Shown one piece after another: positions 42,848-51,871 of a stretch of 64,000 bases of DNA. The notes beneath the pieces were generated by a model, which searched no databases, was not told the DNA's origin, and saw nothing but the letters and a program-made list of their open reading frames with translations. The DNA is from Enterobacter_D sp963521185. GTDB lineage: Bacteria; Pseudomonadota; Gammaproteobacteria; Enterobacterales; Enterobacteriaceae. Every line of letters begins with the position of its first letter. Position 1 is the stretch's first letter. The stretch spans positions 62,001-126,000 of the forward strand of contig CAUQTV010000002.1 of NCBI GenBank assembly GCA_963521185.1. Reading direction: 5' to 3'. Both the position numbers and the translations under genes were made by a program.

Positions 42848-43846
42848 ATGATTGATACTAACCTGCCGTTAACCGATATTCACCGCCACCTTGATGGCAA
42901 CATCCGCGCTCAAACGATCCTTGATTTAGGCCGTCAGTTTAATCTGACCCTTCCCGCTCACACGCTGGATGCCCTGCGCCCGCACGTGCAGGTCACGTCG
43001 AATGAACCTGATTTAGTGAGCTTTCTCTCGAAGCTGGACTGGGGCGTCAAGGTTCTGGCCTCGCTGGATGCCTGCCGCCGCGTGGCGTTTGAGAACATGG
43101 AAGATGCCGCGCGTAACGGGCTGCACTACGTGGAACTGCGCTTCTCGCCGGGCTACATGGCAATGACCCACAATCTGCCGGTGGCCGGTGTGGTTGAAGC
43201 GGTGATTGCGGGTGTCCGGGAAGGCAGCCGCGCCTTTAACGTTGAAGCGCGGCTGATTGGCATTATGAGCCGCACCTTTGGTGAAGCGGCGTGCCTGGAA
43301 GAGCTGGAAGCATTGCTGGCCCATCGCGATGGCATTACTGCGCTGGATCTGGCCGGTGACGAGCTGGGCTTCCCTGGCAGCCTGTTCCTGTCGCATTTCA
43401 ATCGCGCTCGCGACGCGGGCTGGCACATCACCGTGCATGCGGGGGAAGCCGCAGGCCCGGAAAGCATCTGGCAGGCTATCCGCGAACTTGGCGCGGAGCG
43501 TATCGGACACGGCGTCAAGGCCATTACCGATCCCGCGCTGATGGATTTCCTCGTCGAACAACGCATTGGTATTGAGTCCTGCCTGACGTCGAATATGCAG
43601 ACCAGCACCGTGCCGTCGCTTGCCGTACATCCGCTTAAAACCTTCCTGGAGCATGGCGTGCTGGCAACGCTGAACACCGACGATCCGGCGGTTCAGGGCG
43701 TGGATATTATTCACGAATACACGGTGGCGGCCCCACAGGCCGGGCTGAGCCGGGAGCAGATCCGTCAGGCGCAGATCAACGGTCTGGAGATTGCCTTCCT
43801 GAGCGCGGCGGAGAAACAGGCGCTAAAAGATAAGGTGCTCGCGTAA
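42848..43846 (+). CDS. add: Adenosine deaminase Add
   Basis: Zinc enzyme converting adenosine and deoxyadenosine to inosine forms in purine salvage. The 332 residues compare with 333 in E. coli. Metal and catalytic motifs: HRHLDGN (residues 12-18), ITVHAGEAAGPESIW, the SCLTSN segment and NTDDPAVQG with the two catalytic Asp. It has a good GAGAG site before the ATG. It is convergent with ydgJ. Confidence 0.97.
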   Translation: MIDTNLPLTDIHRHLDGNIRAQTILDLGRQFNLTLPAHTLDALRPHVQVTSNEPDLVSFLSKLDWGVKVLASLDACRRVAFENMEDAARNGLHYVELRFSPGYMAMTHNLPVAGVVEAVIAGVREGSRAFNVEARLIGIMSRTFGEAACLEELEALLAHRDGITALDLAGDELGFPGSLFLSHFNRARDAGWHITVHAGEAAGPESIWQAIRELGAERIGHGVKAITDPALMDFLVEQRIGIESCLTSNMQTSTVPSLAVHPLKTFLEHGVLATLNTDDPAVQGVDIIHEYTVAAPQAGLSREQIRQAQINGLEIAFLSAAEKQALKDKVLA

Positions 43847-43860
43847 CGTTACCCACAAAC

Positions 43861-43887
43861 AGGCCCGGTCACTGTACCACCGGGCCT
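43861..43887. terminator. Hairpin between convergent add and ydgJ
   Basis: AGGCCCGG / CCGGGCCT eight-base stem, with inner pairing. It lacks a clear T-run, so it is a moderate terminator candidate for both genes. Confidence 0.5.
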
Positions 43888-43905
43888 CGTAACAGGCGTC
43901 GCCTG

Positions 43906-44946
43906 TCAGGCCAGACATAGCGTTGAGCGGTGTTTCGCCGACTCAATACCCAGCTCAATCAGTTCCATAATCTGGATCGCCTGGCTGGCTGGCACCGGGT
44001 TTTCACCCTCACCGTTTAGCGCATCGCGAATGCCCGCATAGTACGCCGGATAGTTGCCCGGCACCGTCAGCAACGTCTCTTCCACGATCTCTTCACCTTC
44101 CGCGCGGGTCAGCACGCCGTCACGCATGTCGTAGCCCCAGTCCTCTTGCGGCAGGCGCTCACCGTTTTTCAGGCGCTCTTCCTGCGGGTCGAGGCCGTAT
44201 TTCACGTAGCTCCCGCGCGTGCCGTGCACGATGTAACGCGCCGTTTCCGCAGCGGCCAGCAGCGTGCCATGTAGCACAATGCGTCGCTGCGGATAGGTCA
44301 GCACAGCATGAAAATAATCCGTCGCCTGCGCGCCCGGACGTAGCTGCGCCAGATCCACCGTCATGCTCACCGGCAAACCAAATAAATTGACCGCCTGATC
44401 CAGCAAATGCGGGGCGAGATCGTACCAGATGCCGCTGCCCGGCCCCGCCAGTTCGCGCCAGCGGTTGCGTACCTGCGGTCGGTAGCGGTCAAAATGCGAT
44501 TCGAAATAAGCAATTTCGCCCAGGGCACCGTCCGCTACCAGCGCTTTCAGCGTGAGGAAGTCGCTGTCCCAGCGGCGGTTATGGAACACCGATAACACGC
44601 GACCGAGGCTTCGTGCCAGCGCATCCAGCTCGCGTGCCTGTGACAGTGTCACGGTAAAAGGCTTATCGACTACCACATGTTTACCGGCTTCCAGTGCCGC
44701 TTTTGCCAGCGGAAAGTGGGTATCGTTAGGCGTGGGAATGACGATCAGATCGATGCTCGGATCGTTAAACAGGTGTTTCGGTTCAGAGACGACCGGCACC
44801 GTGGGCCAGTCCGCATGCACTTTCGCCTCATCGCTGCTGGAGATTGCCGCCAGCACCATTCCCGGCGTGCCATCAATCAGCGGGGCATGAAAAGTCTTAC
44901 TGGCGTAACCATAACCAATTAACCCGACTCGAATTTTTTCGCTCAT
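43906..44946 (-). CDS. ydgJ: Gfo/Idh/MocA-family oxidoreductase YdgJ
   Basis: A 346-residue NAD(P)-dependent dehydrogenase, as in E. coli. The Rossmann motif VGLIGYGYASKTFHAPLI (about residues 8-25), the family EKP-type motif VVDKPFTVT, and a C-terminal alpha/beta substrate domain are present. The ATG at 44946 gives the E. coli N-terminus and avoids 27 extra residues. The substrate is unknown. Confidence 0.94.
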   Translation of the reverse strand: MSEKIRVGLIGYGYASKTFHAPLIDGTPGMVLAAISSSDEAKVHADWPTVPVVSEPKHLFNDPSIDLIVIPTPNDTHFPLAKAALEAGKHVVVDKPFTVTLSQARELDALARSLGRVLSVFHNRRWDSDFLTLKALVADGALGEIAYFESHFDRYRPQVRNRWRELAGPGSGIWYDLAPHLLDQAVNLFGLPVSMTVDLAQLRPGAQATDYFHAVLTYPQRRIVLHGTLLAAAETARYIVHGTRGSYVKYGLDPQEERLKNGERLPQEDWGYDMRDGVLTRAEGEEIVEETLLTVPGNYPAYYAGIRDALNGEGENPVPASQAIQIMELIELGIESAKHRSTLCLA

Positions 44947-45174
44947 TTTGCTGCCTCTCGTCATTAGAGAAACGTATTTCACACTATCTGTAAAAACGTC
45001 ACAATAGATTAATACTATGTTGCGCACCTCAGATTGTCATGACGTTAACGCAAACCCCAGGGTGCCGCCGTTTCGGGGGCTTTTGCGAATAAACTGAAAG
45101 TGACAAGAGGGTCTTGCCCAGGGATCGTCTGATGGGTAAGATTCGTTTTCGGCAAATCAAGGAGAAAGTGAACT

Positions 45175-45312
45175 ATGAACGGAGTAATCAATCGGCTCAT
45201 TGAGTTAGCGGGCTGGGTGGTGCTGGGTGTCAGCGCCATATTATTGGGCTTTGCCAGCCATATTGATAATTATCAGCCGCCAGCGCCTGCCGCCATCGCG
45301 CAAGCAAAGTAA
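45175..45312 (+). CDS. blr: Blr, small divisome-associated membrane protein
   Basis: A 45-residue single-span protein starting MNGVINRLIELAGWVVLGVS, with the conserved tail SHIDNYQPP. E. coli Blr has 41 residues (MNRLIEL...) and localises to the division septum, where it affects beta-lactam tolerance. Here the ATG lies four codons further upstream, with AAGGAG ten bases before it. It is found between ydgJ and cnu, as in E. coli. Confidence 0.9.
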   Translation: MNGVINRLIELAGWVVLGVSAILLGFASHIDNYQPPAPAAIAQAK

Positions 45313-45534
45313 TTTCCTCTCTATGAATTCGTGTCAGTTGATCGTCAGAAACAATTAATGCGAAAACGTAAAAAAGAGCGTCGATTGGTACCAGAAGCTT
45401 ATTGCCAGCGGTGGTCAACAGCGTTAATCTTCCTGCCGCAGGCACTTCCCGGTGTCTGCCTCTTTCTTCACCTCTGTTTTCATATGACATACTCCGTTTG
45501 GCTTATTGCCTGTTAATTTATGGATACTTTTGAC

Positions 45535-45750
45535 ATGACGGTTCAGGAATACTTATTAAAGTTTCGCAAAATCAGTTCGCTTGAAAGCCTGGAAAAGCTG
45601 TTTGATCATTTGAATTACACGCTGACGGATAACGACGACATCATTAATATGTATCGCGCAGCCGATCATCGCCGGGCGGAACTGGTTTCCGGTGGGCGTC
45701 TGTTTGATGTGGGCCATGTGCCAAAATCCGTCTGGCGCTACGTCGAATAA
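45535..45750 (+). CDS. cnu: Cnu (YdgT), Hha-family H-NS partner
   Basis: Small nucleoid-associated cofactor of 71 residues that joins H-NS/StpA to silence transferred genes and also binds oriC. The sequence MTVQEYLLKFRKISSLESLE and the tail LVSGGRLFDVGHVPKSVWRYV are almost those of E. coli Cnu. An in-frame ATG five codons upstream (45520) would give 76 residues; the shorter start is taken from the family. Confidence 0.95.
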   Translation: MTVQEYLLKFRKISSLESLEKLFDHLNYTLTDNDDIINMYRAADHRRAELVSGGRLFDVGHVPKSVWRYVE

Positions 45751-45846
45751 GAGAGCACAACAACGCCTGTGGAATTCCTAGCGTAATGCTTTATACTGTG
45801 TGCCCTGCAAAATACGCATAATCACAGTTTAACCGGGGAGTTATCC

Positions 45847-46287
45847 ATGACCACACCGCCTACAGAACGAATCGGAGGCTGGTTACTCGCCCCGCTGGCA
45901 TGGCTGCTGGTCGCCCTGTTGAGCACCACGCTCGCGCTGCTTCTTTATACGTCTGCGCTGATGCAGCCGCAAACCTTCTCCACCCTCAGCGCGCAAGGCA
46001 CAGCGCAAATGGTGCTCTGGTTTGCGACACTGGGTTTTGCTATTGGCATGTGGTATTACACGCTCTGGCTGACTATCGCGTTCTTTAAACGTCGCCGTGG
46101 CGTGCCGAAGCATTACATCATCTGGCTCCTTATTTCCGTGCTGCTGGCGATCAAAGCCTTCGCATTCTCGCCAGTGTCCGATGAGCTTGCGCTACGCCAG
46201 CTGCTGTTCCCGCTGCTGGCGACCGCACTGATGGTGCCCTATTTCAAGCGTTCTTCGCGCGTCAAAAGAACGTTCGTTAATCCGTAA
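45847..46287 (+). CDS. ydgK: Inner-membrane protein YdgK (DUF2569)
   Basis: A 146-residue protein with four predicted spans, starting MTTPPTERIGGWLLAPLAWL, a layout typical of DUF2569. E. coli YdgK has 136 residues and sits directly before rsxA as well. A GGGGAG site precedes the ATG. Its role is not known; its constant position before the rsx operon may mean shared transcription. Confidence 0.92.
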   Translation: MTTPPTERIGGWLLAPLAWLLVALLSTTLALLLYTSALMQPQTFSTLSAQGTAQMVLWFATLGFAIGMWYYTLWLTIAFFKRRRGVPKHYIIWLLISVLLAIKAFAFSPVSDELALRQLLFPLLATALMVPYFKRSSRVKRTFVNP

Positions 46288-46311
46288 TAACCCTACAGTT
46301 ATGCTGTTGTC

Positions 46312-46350
46312 GCCAGTATCGGTTTGACCGATAATAGGCGGCTTTTTTCT
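46312..46350 (+). terminator. Hairpin with T-run between ydgK and rsxA
   Basis: TATCGGT-TTG-ACCGATA inside GCC...GGC, followed by GGCTTTTTTC, 14 bp before the rsxA start. It is either a terminator of ydgK or an attenuator of rsx; the near-perfect dyad could also be an operator. Confidence 0.5.
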
Positions 46351-46363
46351 TTCAGGCCAAATA

Positions 46364-46945
46364 ATGACTGATTATCTGTTGCTGTTTATCGGAACCGTGC
46401 TGGTCAATAACTTTGTGCTGGTGAAGTTCCTCGGTCTCTGCCCGTTTATGGGGGTCTCCAAAAAGCTGGAGTCCGCCATGGGTATGGGGCTGGCTACAAC
46501 ATTTGTGATGACGATGGCGTCCATCAGCGCATGGCTGATTGACACCTGGATCCTTATTCCGCTGAATCTGATTTACCTGCGCACGCTGGCGTTTATTCTG
46601 ATCATCGCCGTGGTGGTGCAGTTCACCGAAATGGTGGTACGTAAAACCAGCCCGGCGCTCTATCGCCTGCTGGGGATTTTCCTGCCGCTGATCACCACCA
46701 ACTGCGCGGTGCTCGGCGTGGCGCTGCTCAACATTAATCTTGGGCATAACTTTTTGCAGTCCGCGCTGTATGGTTTCTCTGCCGCCGTCGGCTTCTCGCT
46801 GGTGATGGTGCTGTTCGCGGCGATCCGCGAACGTCTGGTGGTGGCAGATGTGCCTGCGCCGTTTCGCGGTAACGCCATTGCGCTGGTCACCGCCGGGTTG
46901 ATGTCGCTGGCGTTTATGGGCTTTAGCGGTCTGGTGAAGCTGTAA
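46364..46945 (+). CDS. rsxA: RsxA, membrane subunit of the Rsx (Rnf-type) complex
   Basis: Inner-membrane subunit of 193 residues with six spans, starting MTDYLLLFIGTVLVNNFVLV. It is paired with RsxE in an antiparallel fold in Rnf complexes, and a conserved cysteine in each half (FLGLCPFMG, TTNCAVLG) holds the intramembrane iron-sulphur cluster. The complex reduces SoxR in E. coli, switching off the superoxide response. The stop overlaps rsxB by one base. Confidence 0.97.
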   Translation: MTDYLLLFIGTVLVNNFVLVKFLGLCPFMGVSKKLESAMGMGLATTFVMTMASISAWLIDTWILIPLNLIYLRTLAFILIIAVVVQFTEMVVRKTSPALYRLLGIFLPLITTNCAVLGVALLNINLGHNFLQSALYGFSAAVGFSLVMVLFAAIRERLVVADVPAPFRGNAIALVTAGLMSLAFMGFSGLVKL

Positions 46946-47523
46946 TGAATGCGATTTGGATAGCCATTGCCGCCCTGAGCGTGCTCGGCCTTCTCTTCGG
47001 CCTGATCCTCGGTTATGCCTCCCGCCGTTTTGCGGTGGAAGACGATCCAGTTGTCGAGCGCATCGATGAACTGCTGCCGCAGAGCCAGTGCGGTCAGTGC
47101 GGCTACCCTGGCTGTCGCCCATATGCGGAAGCCGTGGGCGTTAATGGCGAAAAAATTAACCGCTGCGCCCCCGGTGGCGAAGCGGTGATGCTTAAGATTG
47201 CGACGCTGTTGAACGTCGATCCGCAGCCGATTGGCGACGATGCCGCTGTTGCAGAACCCGTTCGCATGCTGGCGATCATTGATGAAGACAACTGCATTGG
47301 CTGCACAAAGTGCATCCAGGCCTGTCCGGTAGACGCTATCCTTGGCGCAACGCGCGCCATGCATACGGTGATGAGCGATCTGTGCACCGGCTGCAATCTT
47401 TGTGTCGATCCGTGCCCGACCCAGTGTATTGAGTTACGCCCTGTCGCCGCGACGACCGACAGCTGGAAATGGGATCTGCAAACCATTCCGGTCCGCATTA
47501 TTCCTGTGGAACACCATGCTTAA
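46945..47523 (+). CDS. rsxB: RsxB, iron-sulphur electron-transfer subunit
   Basis: A 192-residue ferredoxin-like subunit with one N-terminal span (IWIAIAALSVLGLLFGLILG). The first cluster motif CGQCGYPGCRPYAEA lies at about 49-63, and two CxxCxxCxxxCP ferredoxin motifs follow (CIGCTKCIQACP, CTGCNLCVDPCP). It passes electrons between RsxC and the rest of the complex. The end overlaps rsxC by eight bases. Confidence 0.97.
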   Translation: MNAIWIAIAALSVLGLLFGLILGYASRRFAVEDDPVVERIDELLPQSQCGQCGYPGCRPYAEAVGVNGEKINRCAPGGEAVMLKIATLLNVDPQPIGDDAAVAEPVRMLAIIDEDNCIGCTKCIQACPVDAILGATRAMHTVMSDLCTGCNLCVDPCPTQCIELRPVAATTDSWKWDLQTIPVRIIPVEHHA

Positions 47524-49480
47524 GTTATTTTCCGCCTTCAGAAAAGACAAAATCTGGGACTTCAACGGGGGGATCCATCCTCCGGAAATGAAGACCCAGT
47601 CAAACGGCACGCCGCTGCGTCAGCTGCCGCTGGCCGCACGCTTCGTGATCCCGTTAAAGCAGCATATTGGCGCTGAGGGTGAACTGTGCGTGAGCGTGGG
47701 CGAGCATGTTTTACGCGGTCAACCGCTGACGCGCGGACGCGGACGCATGTTGCCCGTGCACGCCCCGACCTCCGGCACCGTGATCGCTATCGCCCCCCAC
47801 TCCACCGCGCATCCTTCCGCGCTGGCGGAACTGAGCGTCATTATTGAGGCCGACGGCGAAGATCGCTGGATTGACCGTGACGGCTGGAACGACTTCCGCT
47901 CGCGCAGCCGCGAAGAGCTTATCGAACGTATCCACCAGTTTGGCGTGGCGGGTCTGGGTGGCGCAGGCTTCCCGACGGGCACCAAGCTGCGCGGTGGCGG
48001 CGACAAAATCGACACGCTGATCATCAATGCCGCCGAGTGCGAGCCGTACATTACCGCCGATGACCGACTGATGCAGGACTGCGCGGCACAGATTGTCGAC
48101 GGCATCCGCATTCTTGGGCACATCCTGCAACCGCGTCAGATGCTGATTGGCATTGAAGACAACAAACCGCAGGCGATCTCCATGCTGCGGGCGGTGCTGG
48201 CGGGCGCACACGATATTGGCCTGCGGGTGATCCCAACGAAATACCCGTCCGGCGGCGCGAAACAGCTCACGCAAATTCTCACCGGCAAGCAGGTGCCGCA
48301 CGGCGGTCGCTCGTCGGATATTGGCGTGCTGATGCAAAACGTCGGTACCGCCTATGCTGTGAAACGCGCGATCGTTGACGGCGAACCGTTGACCGAACGC
48401 GTAGTGACGTTAACCGGTGAAGCCGTGAGCCGTCCGGGGAACGTCTGGGCGCGTCTGGGAACACCAGTGCGCCACCTTTTAGGCCAGGCCGGATTCTGCC
48501 CCTCGGGCGAACAGCTGGTGATTATGGGCGGCCCGCTGATGGGCTTTACCCTGCCGTGGCTGGACGTGCCGGTGGTGAAAATCACCAACTGCCTGCTGGC
48601 ACCGTCCGCCAGTGAAATGGGCGAAACCCCGCAGGAAAAAGGCTGCATTCGCTGTAGCGCGTGCGCCGACGCCTGTCCGGCCGATCTGCTGCCCCAGCAG
48701 CTTTACTGGTTCAGCAAGGGCCAGCAGCACGATAAAGCCACCGCGCACAATCTTTCCGACTGTATTGAGTGCGGAGCCTGTGCGTGGGTCTGCCCGAGCA
48801 ACATTCCGCTGGTGCAGTATTTCCGCCAGGAAAAAGCCGAGATCTACGCCATCGGCCAGGAAGAGAAGCGCGCGGCGGAAGCTAAAGCACGTTACGAAGC
48901 GCGCCAGGCCCGTCTGGATCGCGAGAAAGCCGCGCGTCTGGAGCGCCATAAAAAGGCTGCCGTTCAGCCCGCCGCCAAAGATCAGGAGGCGATCAACGCC
49001 GCCCTTGCCCGCGTGCGCGAAAAACAGCAACACGCCACTCAGCCCGTCGTGATAGAAGCGGGTGCGCAGCCGGATAACCGGGAGGTGATTGCCGCCCGCG
49101 AAGCGCGCAAAGCGCAGGCCCGTGAGCGCCAGGCGGAAAAAGCGCAGCTCGAAGGATCACCTACGGCACAACCGACGCCGGTGGAAAATACGGATCCGCG
49201 TAAAGCGGCGGTTGAAGCCGCCATTGCGCGCGCCAAAGCACGCAAGGCCCAGCAGTCGCCGGAAAAAGCGCCTGAACCGGCACCGGCTCCCGCTGCGGAC
49301 ATTGATCCGCGTAAAGCCGCCGTCGAAGCGGCCATTGCGCGCGCCAAAGCCCGTAAGGCACAGCAGTCTGTTGCCGATACCCCAGCGGCCAATGACGATC
49401 CCCGCAAAGCGGCCGTCGCGGCAGCCATTGCACGCGTTCAGGCGAAGAAAGCCGCACAACAGGCAGTTAACGAGGATTAA
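47516..49480 (+). CDS. rsxC: RsxC, NADH-side flavin/iron-sulphur subunit
   Basis: NADH-binding subunit of 654 residues. The FMN/NADH region has GLGGAGFPTGTKL and NAAECEPYI, and two ferredoxin motifs follow (CIRCSACADACP, CIECGACAWVCP). The C-terminal tail is Ala/Lys-rich and contains three tandem units of the DPRKAAVEAAIARAKARKAQ type. E. coli RsxC is longer (740) mainly because it has more of these units. The start at 47516 overlaps rsxB and gives the family N-terminus MLKLFSAFRKDKIWDFNGG. Confidence 0.96.
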   Translation: MLKLFSAFRKDKIWDFNGGIHPPEMKTQSNGTPLRQLPLAARFVIPLKQHIGAEGELCVSVGEHVLRGQPLTRGRGRMLPVHAPTSGTVIAIAPHSTAHPSALAELSVIIEADGEDRWIDRDGWNDFRSRSREELIERIHQFGVAGLGGAGFPTGTKLRGGGDKIDTLIINAAECEPYITADDRLMQDCAAQIVDGIRILGHILQPRQMLIGIEDNKPQAISMLRAVLAGAHDIGLRVIPTKYPSGGAKQLTQILTGKQVPHGGRSSDIGVLMQNVGTAYAVKRAIVDGEPLTERVVTLTGEAVSRPGNVWARLGTPVRHLLGQAGFCPSGEQLVIMGGPLMGFTLPWLDVPVVKITNCLLAPSASEMGETPQEKGCIRCSACADACPADLLPQQLYWFSKGQQHDKATAHNLSDCIECGACAWVCPSNIPLVQYFRQEKAEIYAIGQEEKRAAEAKARYEARQARLDREKAARLERHKKAAVQPAAKDQEAINAALARVREKQQHATQPVVIEAGAQPDNREVIAAREARKAQARERQAEKAQLEGSPTAQPTPVENTDPRKAAVEAAIARAKARKAQQSPEKAPEPAPAPAADIDPRKAAVEAAIARAKARKAQQSVADTPAANDDPRKAAVAAAIARVQAKKAAQQAVNED

Positions 49481-50533
49481 ATGGTCTTTCGAATCGCAAG
49501 TTCCCCTTATACCCATAACCAGCGTCAGACCTCGCGGATTATGCTGCTGGTGCTGCTGGCGGCGGTGCCCGGTATCGCCGTGCAGTGCTGGTTCTTTGGC
49601 TGGGGTACGCTGCTGCAAATTTTGCTGGCAGCCGCAAGTGCGCTCGCGGCTGAAGCCGTCATCCTTAAATTACGTAAGCAAAACGTCACGGCCATTCTTG
49701 CCGATAACTCCGCGCTGCTGACCGGTCTGCTGCTGGCGATCAGTATTCCGCCCTTTGCTCCGTGGTGGATGGTGGTGCTCGGTACCTTGTTTGCGGTCAT
49801 CATTGCCAAACAGCTTTACGGTGGTCTGGGGCATAACCCCTTTAACCCGGCAATGATTGGCTATGTGGTGCTGCTGATTTCGTTCCCGGTGCAGATGACC
49901 AGTTGGCTTCCGCCGCAGGAGATTGCCGCGCACGTGCCAGGGTTTATGGACGCCGTGCAGGTGATTTTCAGCGGTCATACCACCAGCGGCGGCGATATGA
50001 CCACGCTGCGCATGGGCATCGACGGTATCAGCCAGGCCACGCCGCTGGACACCTTTAAAACCTCAATCCGTGCCGGGCACAGCGTCGATCAGATCCTCAC
50101 CTCACCCATTTACAGCGGTGCGCTGGCGGGCGTCGGCTGGCAGTGGGTGAACCTCGCGTATCTGGCGGGTGGCCTGTTCATGCTGTGGAAGAAAACCATA
50201 CGCTGGCACATTCCGGTGAGCTTTCTTCTCACGCTCGCCGTCTGCGCAACGCTTGGCTGGCTGGTCTCGCCGCAAAGCCTCGCGTCGCCGCAGATCCATC
50301 TGCTGTCAGGCGCAACCATGCTCGGGGCGTTCTTTATCCTGACCGATCCGGTGACGGCGTCGACCACCAATAAAGGCCGTTTGATTTTCGGTGCGCTGGC
50401 TGGCCTGCTGGTGTGGCTTATCCGCAGCTTTGGCGGCTACCCCGACGGCGTGGCGTTTGCCGTGCTGCTGGCCAACATCACCGTTCCGTTAATCGACTAC
50501 TACACGCGTCCACGCGTTTACGGCCATCGCTAA
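49481..50533 (+). CDS. rsxD: RsxD, membrane flavoprotein subunit
   Basis: A 350-residue integral membrane subunit with about nine spans. The motif LLSGATMLGAFF carries the threonine that takes covalent FMN in RnfD/NqrB relatives. It starts directly after the rsxC stop codon. E. coli RsxD has 352 residues. Confidence 0.96.
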   Translation: MVFRIASSPYTHNQRQTSRIMLLVLLAAVPGIAVQCWFFGWGTLLQILLAAASALAAEAVILKLRKQNVTAILADNSALLTGLLLAISIPPFAPWWMVVLGTLFAVIIAKQLYGGLGHNPFNPAMIGYVVLLISFPVQMTSWLPPQEIAAHVPGFMDAVQVIFSGHTTSGGDMTTLRMGIDGISQATPLDTFKTSIRAGHSVDQILTSPIYSGALAGVGWQWVNLAYLAGGLFMLWKKTIRWHIPVSFLLTLAVCATLGWLVSPQSLASPQIHLLSGATMLGAFFILTDPVTASTTNKGRLIFGALAGLLVWLIRSFGGYPDGVAFAVLLANITVPLIDYYTRPRVYGHR

Positions 50534-50542
50534 GGACACACC

Positions 50543-51163
50543 ATGTTGAAGACCATGCAGAAACACGGTGTAACGCTGGCGATTTTCGCAGCCGTCTGTA
50601 CCGGGCTGACCGCCGGGGTCAATCAGTTAACGAAATCGACCATCGCCGGGCAGGCCGCGCTGCAACAAAAAGCGCTATTCGACCAGGTGGTGCCGCCCTC
50701 GCGCTACAATAATGACCTGAACAGCAGCTGCTATCGCGTCAGCGCGCCGGAACTGGGCAAGGGCGAACACCGCGTTTATATCGCACGCCAGGACGATCAG
50801 CCTGTCGCCGCGGTGATTGAAGCCACGGCACCCGACGGTTACTCTGGCGCGATCCAGCTGCTTGTCGGTGCAGATTTTAACGGTACCGTCACCGGTGCAC
50901 GCGTAACGGAACACCATGAAACACCCGGCCTCGGGGATAAAATCGAGCTGCGTATTTCAGACTGGATCACCGTGTTTAGCGGTAAAAAAATTGAAGGTAG
51001 CGCTGACGCTCGCTGGGCGGTGAAAAAGGACGGCGGCGATGTCGATCAGTTCACCGGGGCGACCATTACGCCCCGTGCGGTGGTCAATGCGGTAAAACGT
51101 GCCGGGCTTTATGCACAAACGCTGCCCGCGCAGCTCAGTTCCCTTCCGGCCTGTGGAGAGTAA
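50543..51163 (+). CDS. rsxG: RsxG, periplasmic flavoprotein subunit
   Basis: A 206-residue subunit: an N-terminal anchor (MLKTMQKHGVTLAIFAAVCT) and a periplasmic FMN-binding domain. The S/TGAT flavinylation motif is present as DQFTGATITPRAV, where the final Thr of TGAT receives FMN through ApbE. Length is the same as in E. coli. Confidence 0.96.
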   Translation: MLKTMQKHGVTLAIFAAVCTGLTAGVNQLTKSTIAGQAALQQKALFDQVVPPSRYNNDLNSSCYRVSAPELGKGEHRVYIARQDDQPVAAVIEATAPDGYSGAIQLLVGADFNGTVTGARVTEHHETPGLGDKIELRISDWITVFSGKKIEGSADARWAVKKDGGDVDQFTGATITPRAVVNAVKRAGLYAQTLPAQLSSLPACGE

Positions 51164-51166
51164 ACC

Positions 51167-51871
51167 ATGAGCGAGATTAAAGAGGTCATTGTTCAGGGGT
51201 TGTGGAAAAACAACTCGGCGCTGGTGCAGCTACTTGGCATGTGTCCGCTGTTGGCGGTCACCTCAACCGCGACCAATGCGCTGGGGCTGGGTCTGGCGAC
51301 CACGCTGGTGCTGACGCTGACCAACCTGTCTGTCTCCCTGCTGCGTCGCTGGACGCCCGCTGAAATCCGTATTCCCATTTACGTGATGATTATTGCCTCG
51401 GTGGTGAGCGTGGTGCAAATGCTGATCAACGCCTATGCGTTTGGCCTGTATCAGTCGCTGGGGATTTTTATTCCGCTGATCGTCACCAACTGTATCGTAG
51501 TGGGCCGCGCGGAAGCCTTTGCGGCGAAAAAAGGCCCGGCGCTCTCAGCGCTGGACGGTTTCGCCATTGGCATGGGGGCCACAGGCGCGATGTTCGTGTT
51601 GGGTTCGATGCGCGAAATTCTGGGCAACGGCACGCTGTTCAACGGCGCTGACGCCCTGCTGGGTAGCTGGGCCAAAGTGCTGCGTATTGAGGTCTTCCAC
51701 ACCGACACCCCGTTCCTGTTGGCGATGCTACCGCCAGGGGCATTTATCGGCCTTGGCATGATGCTGGCAGTGAAATATCTTATTGATGAGCGCAGCAAGA
51801 AACGCCGCGCCGCCGCGCTTGCCGCACAGGTTGACGCGGAAGTCCAAAACGCCACGCCCGGGAAGGCATAA
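51167..51871 (+). CDS. rsxE: RsxE, membrane subunit of the Rsx complex
   Basis: A 234-residue subunit with six spans, homologous to RsxA, with cysteines in LLGMCPLLA and VTNCIVVGRA placed like those of RsxA. It ends in a charged cytoplasmic tail (ERSKKRRAAALAAQVDAEVQ). The stop shares a base with the nth start (TAATG), so nth is translated from the same message. Confidence 0.96.
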   Translation: MSEIKEVIVQGLWKNNSALVQLLGMCPLLAVTSTATNALGLGLATTLVLTLTNLSVSLLRRWTPAEIRIPIYVMIIASVVSVVQMLINAYAFGLYQSLGIFIPLIVTNCIVVGRAEAFAAKKGPALSALDGFAIGMGATGAMFVLGSMREILGNGTLFNGADALLGSWAKVLRIEVFHTDTPFLLAMLPPGAFIGLGMMLAVKYLIDERSKKRRAAALAAQVDAEVQNATPGKA

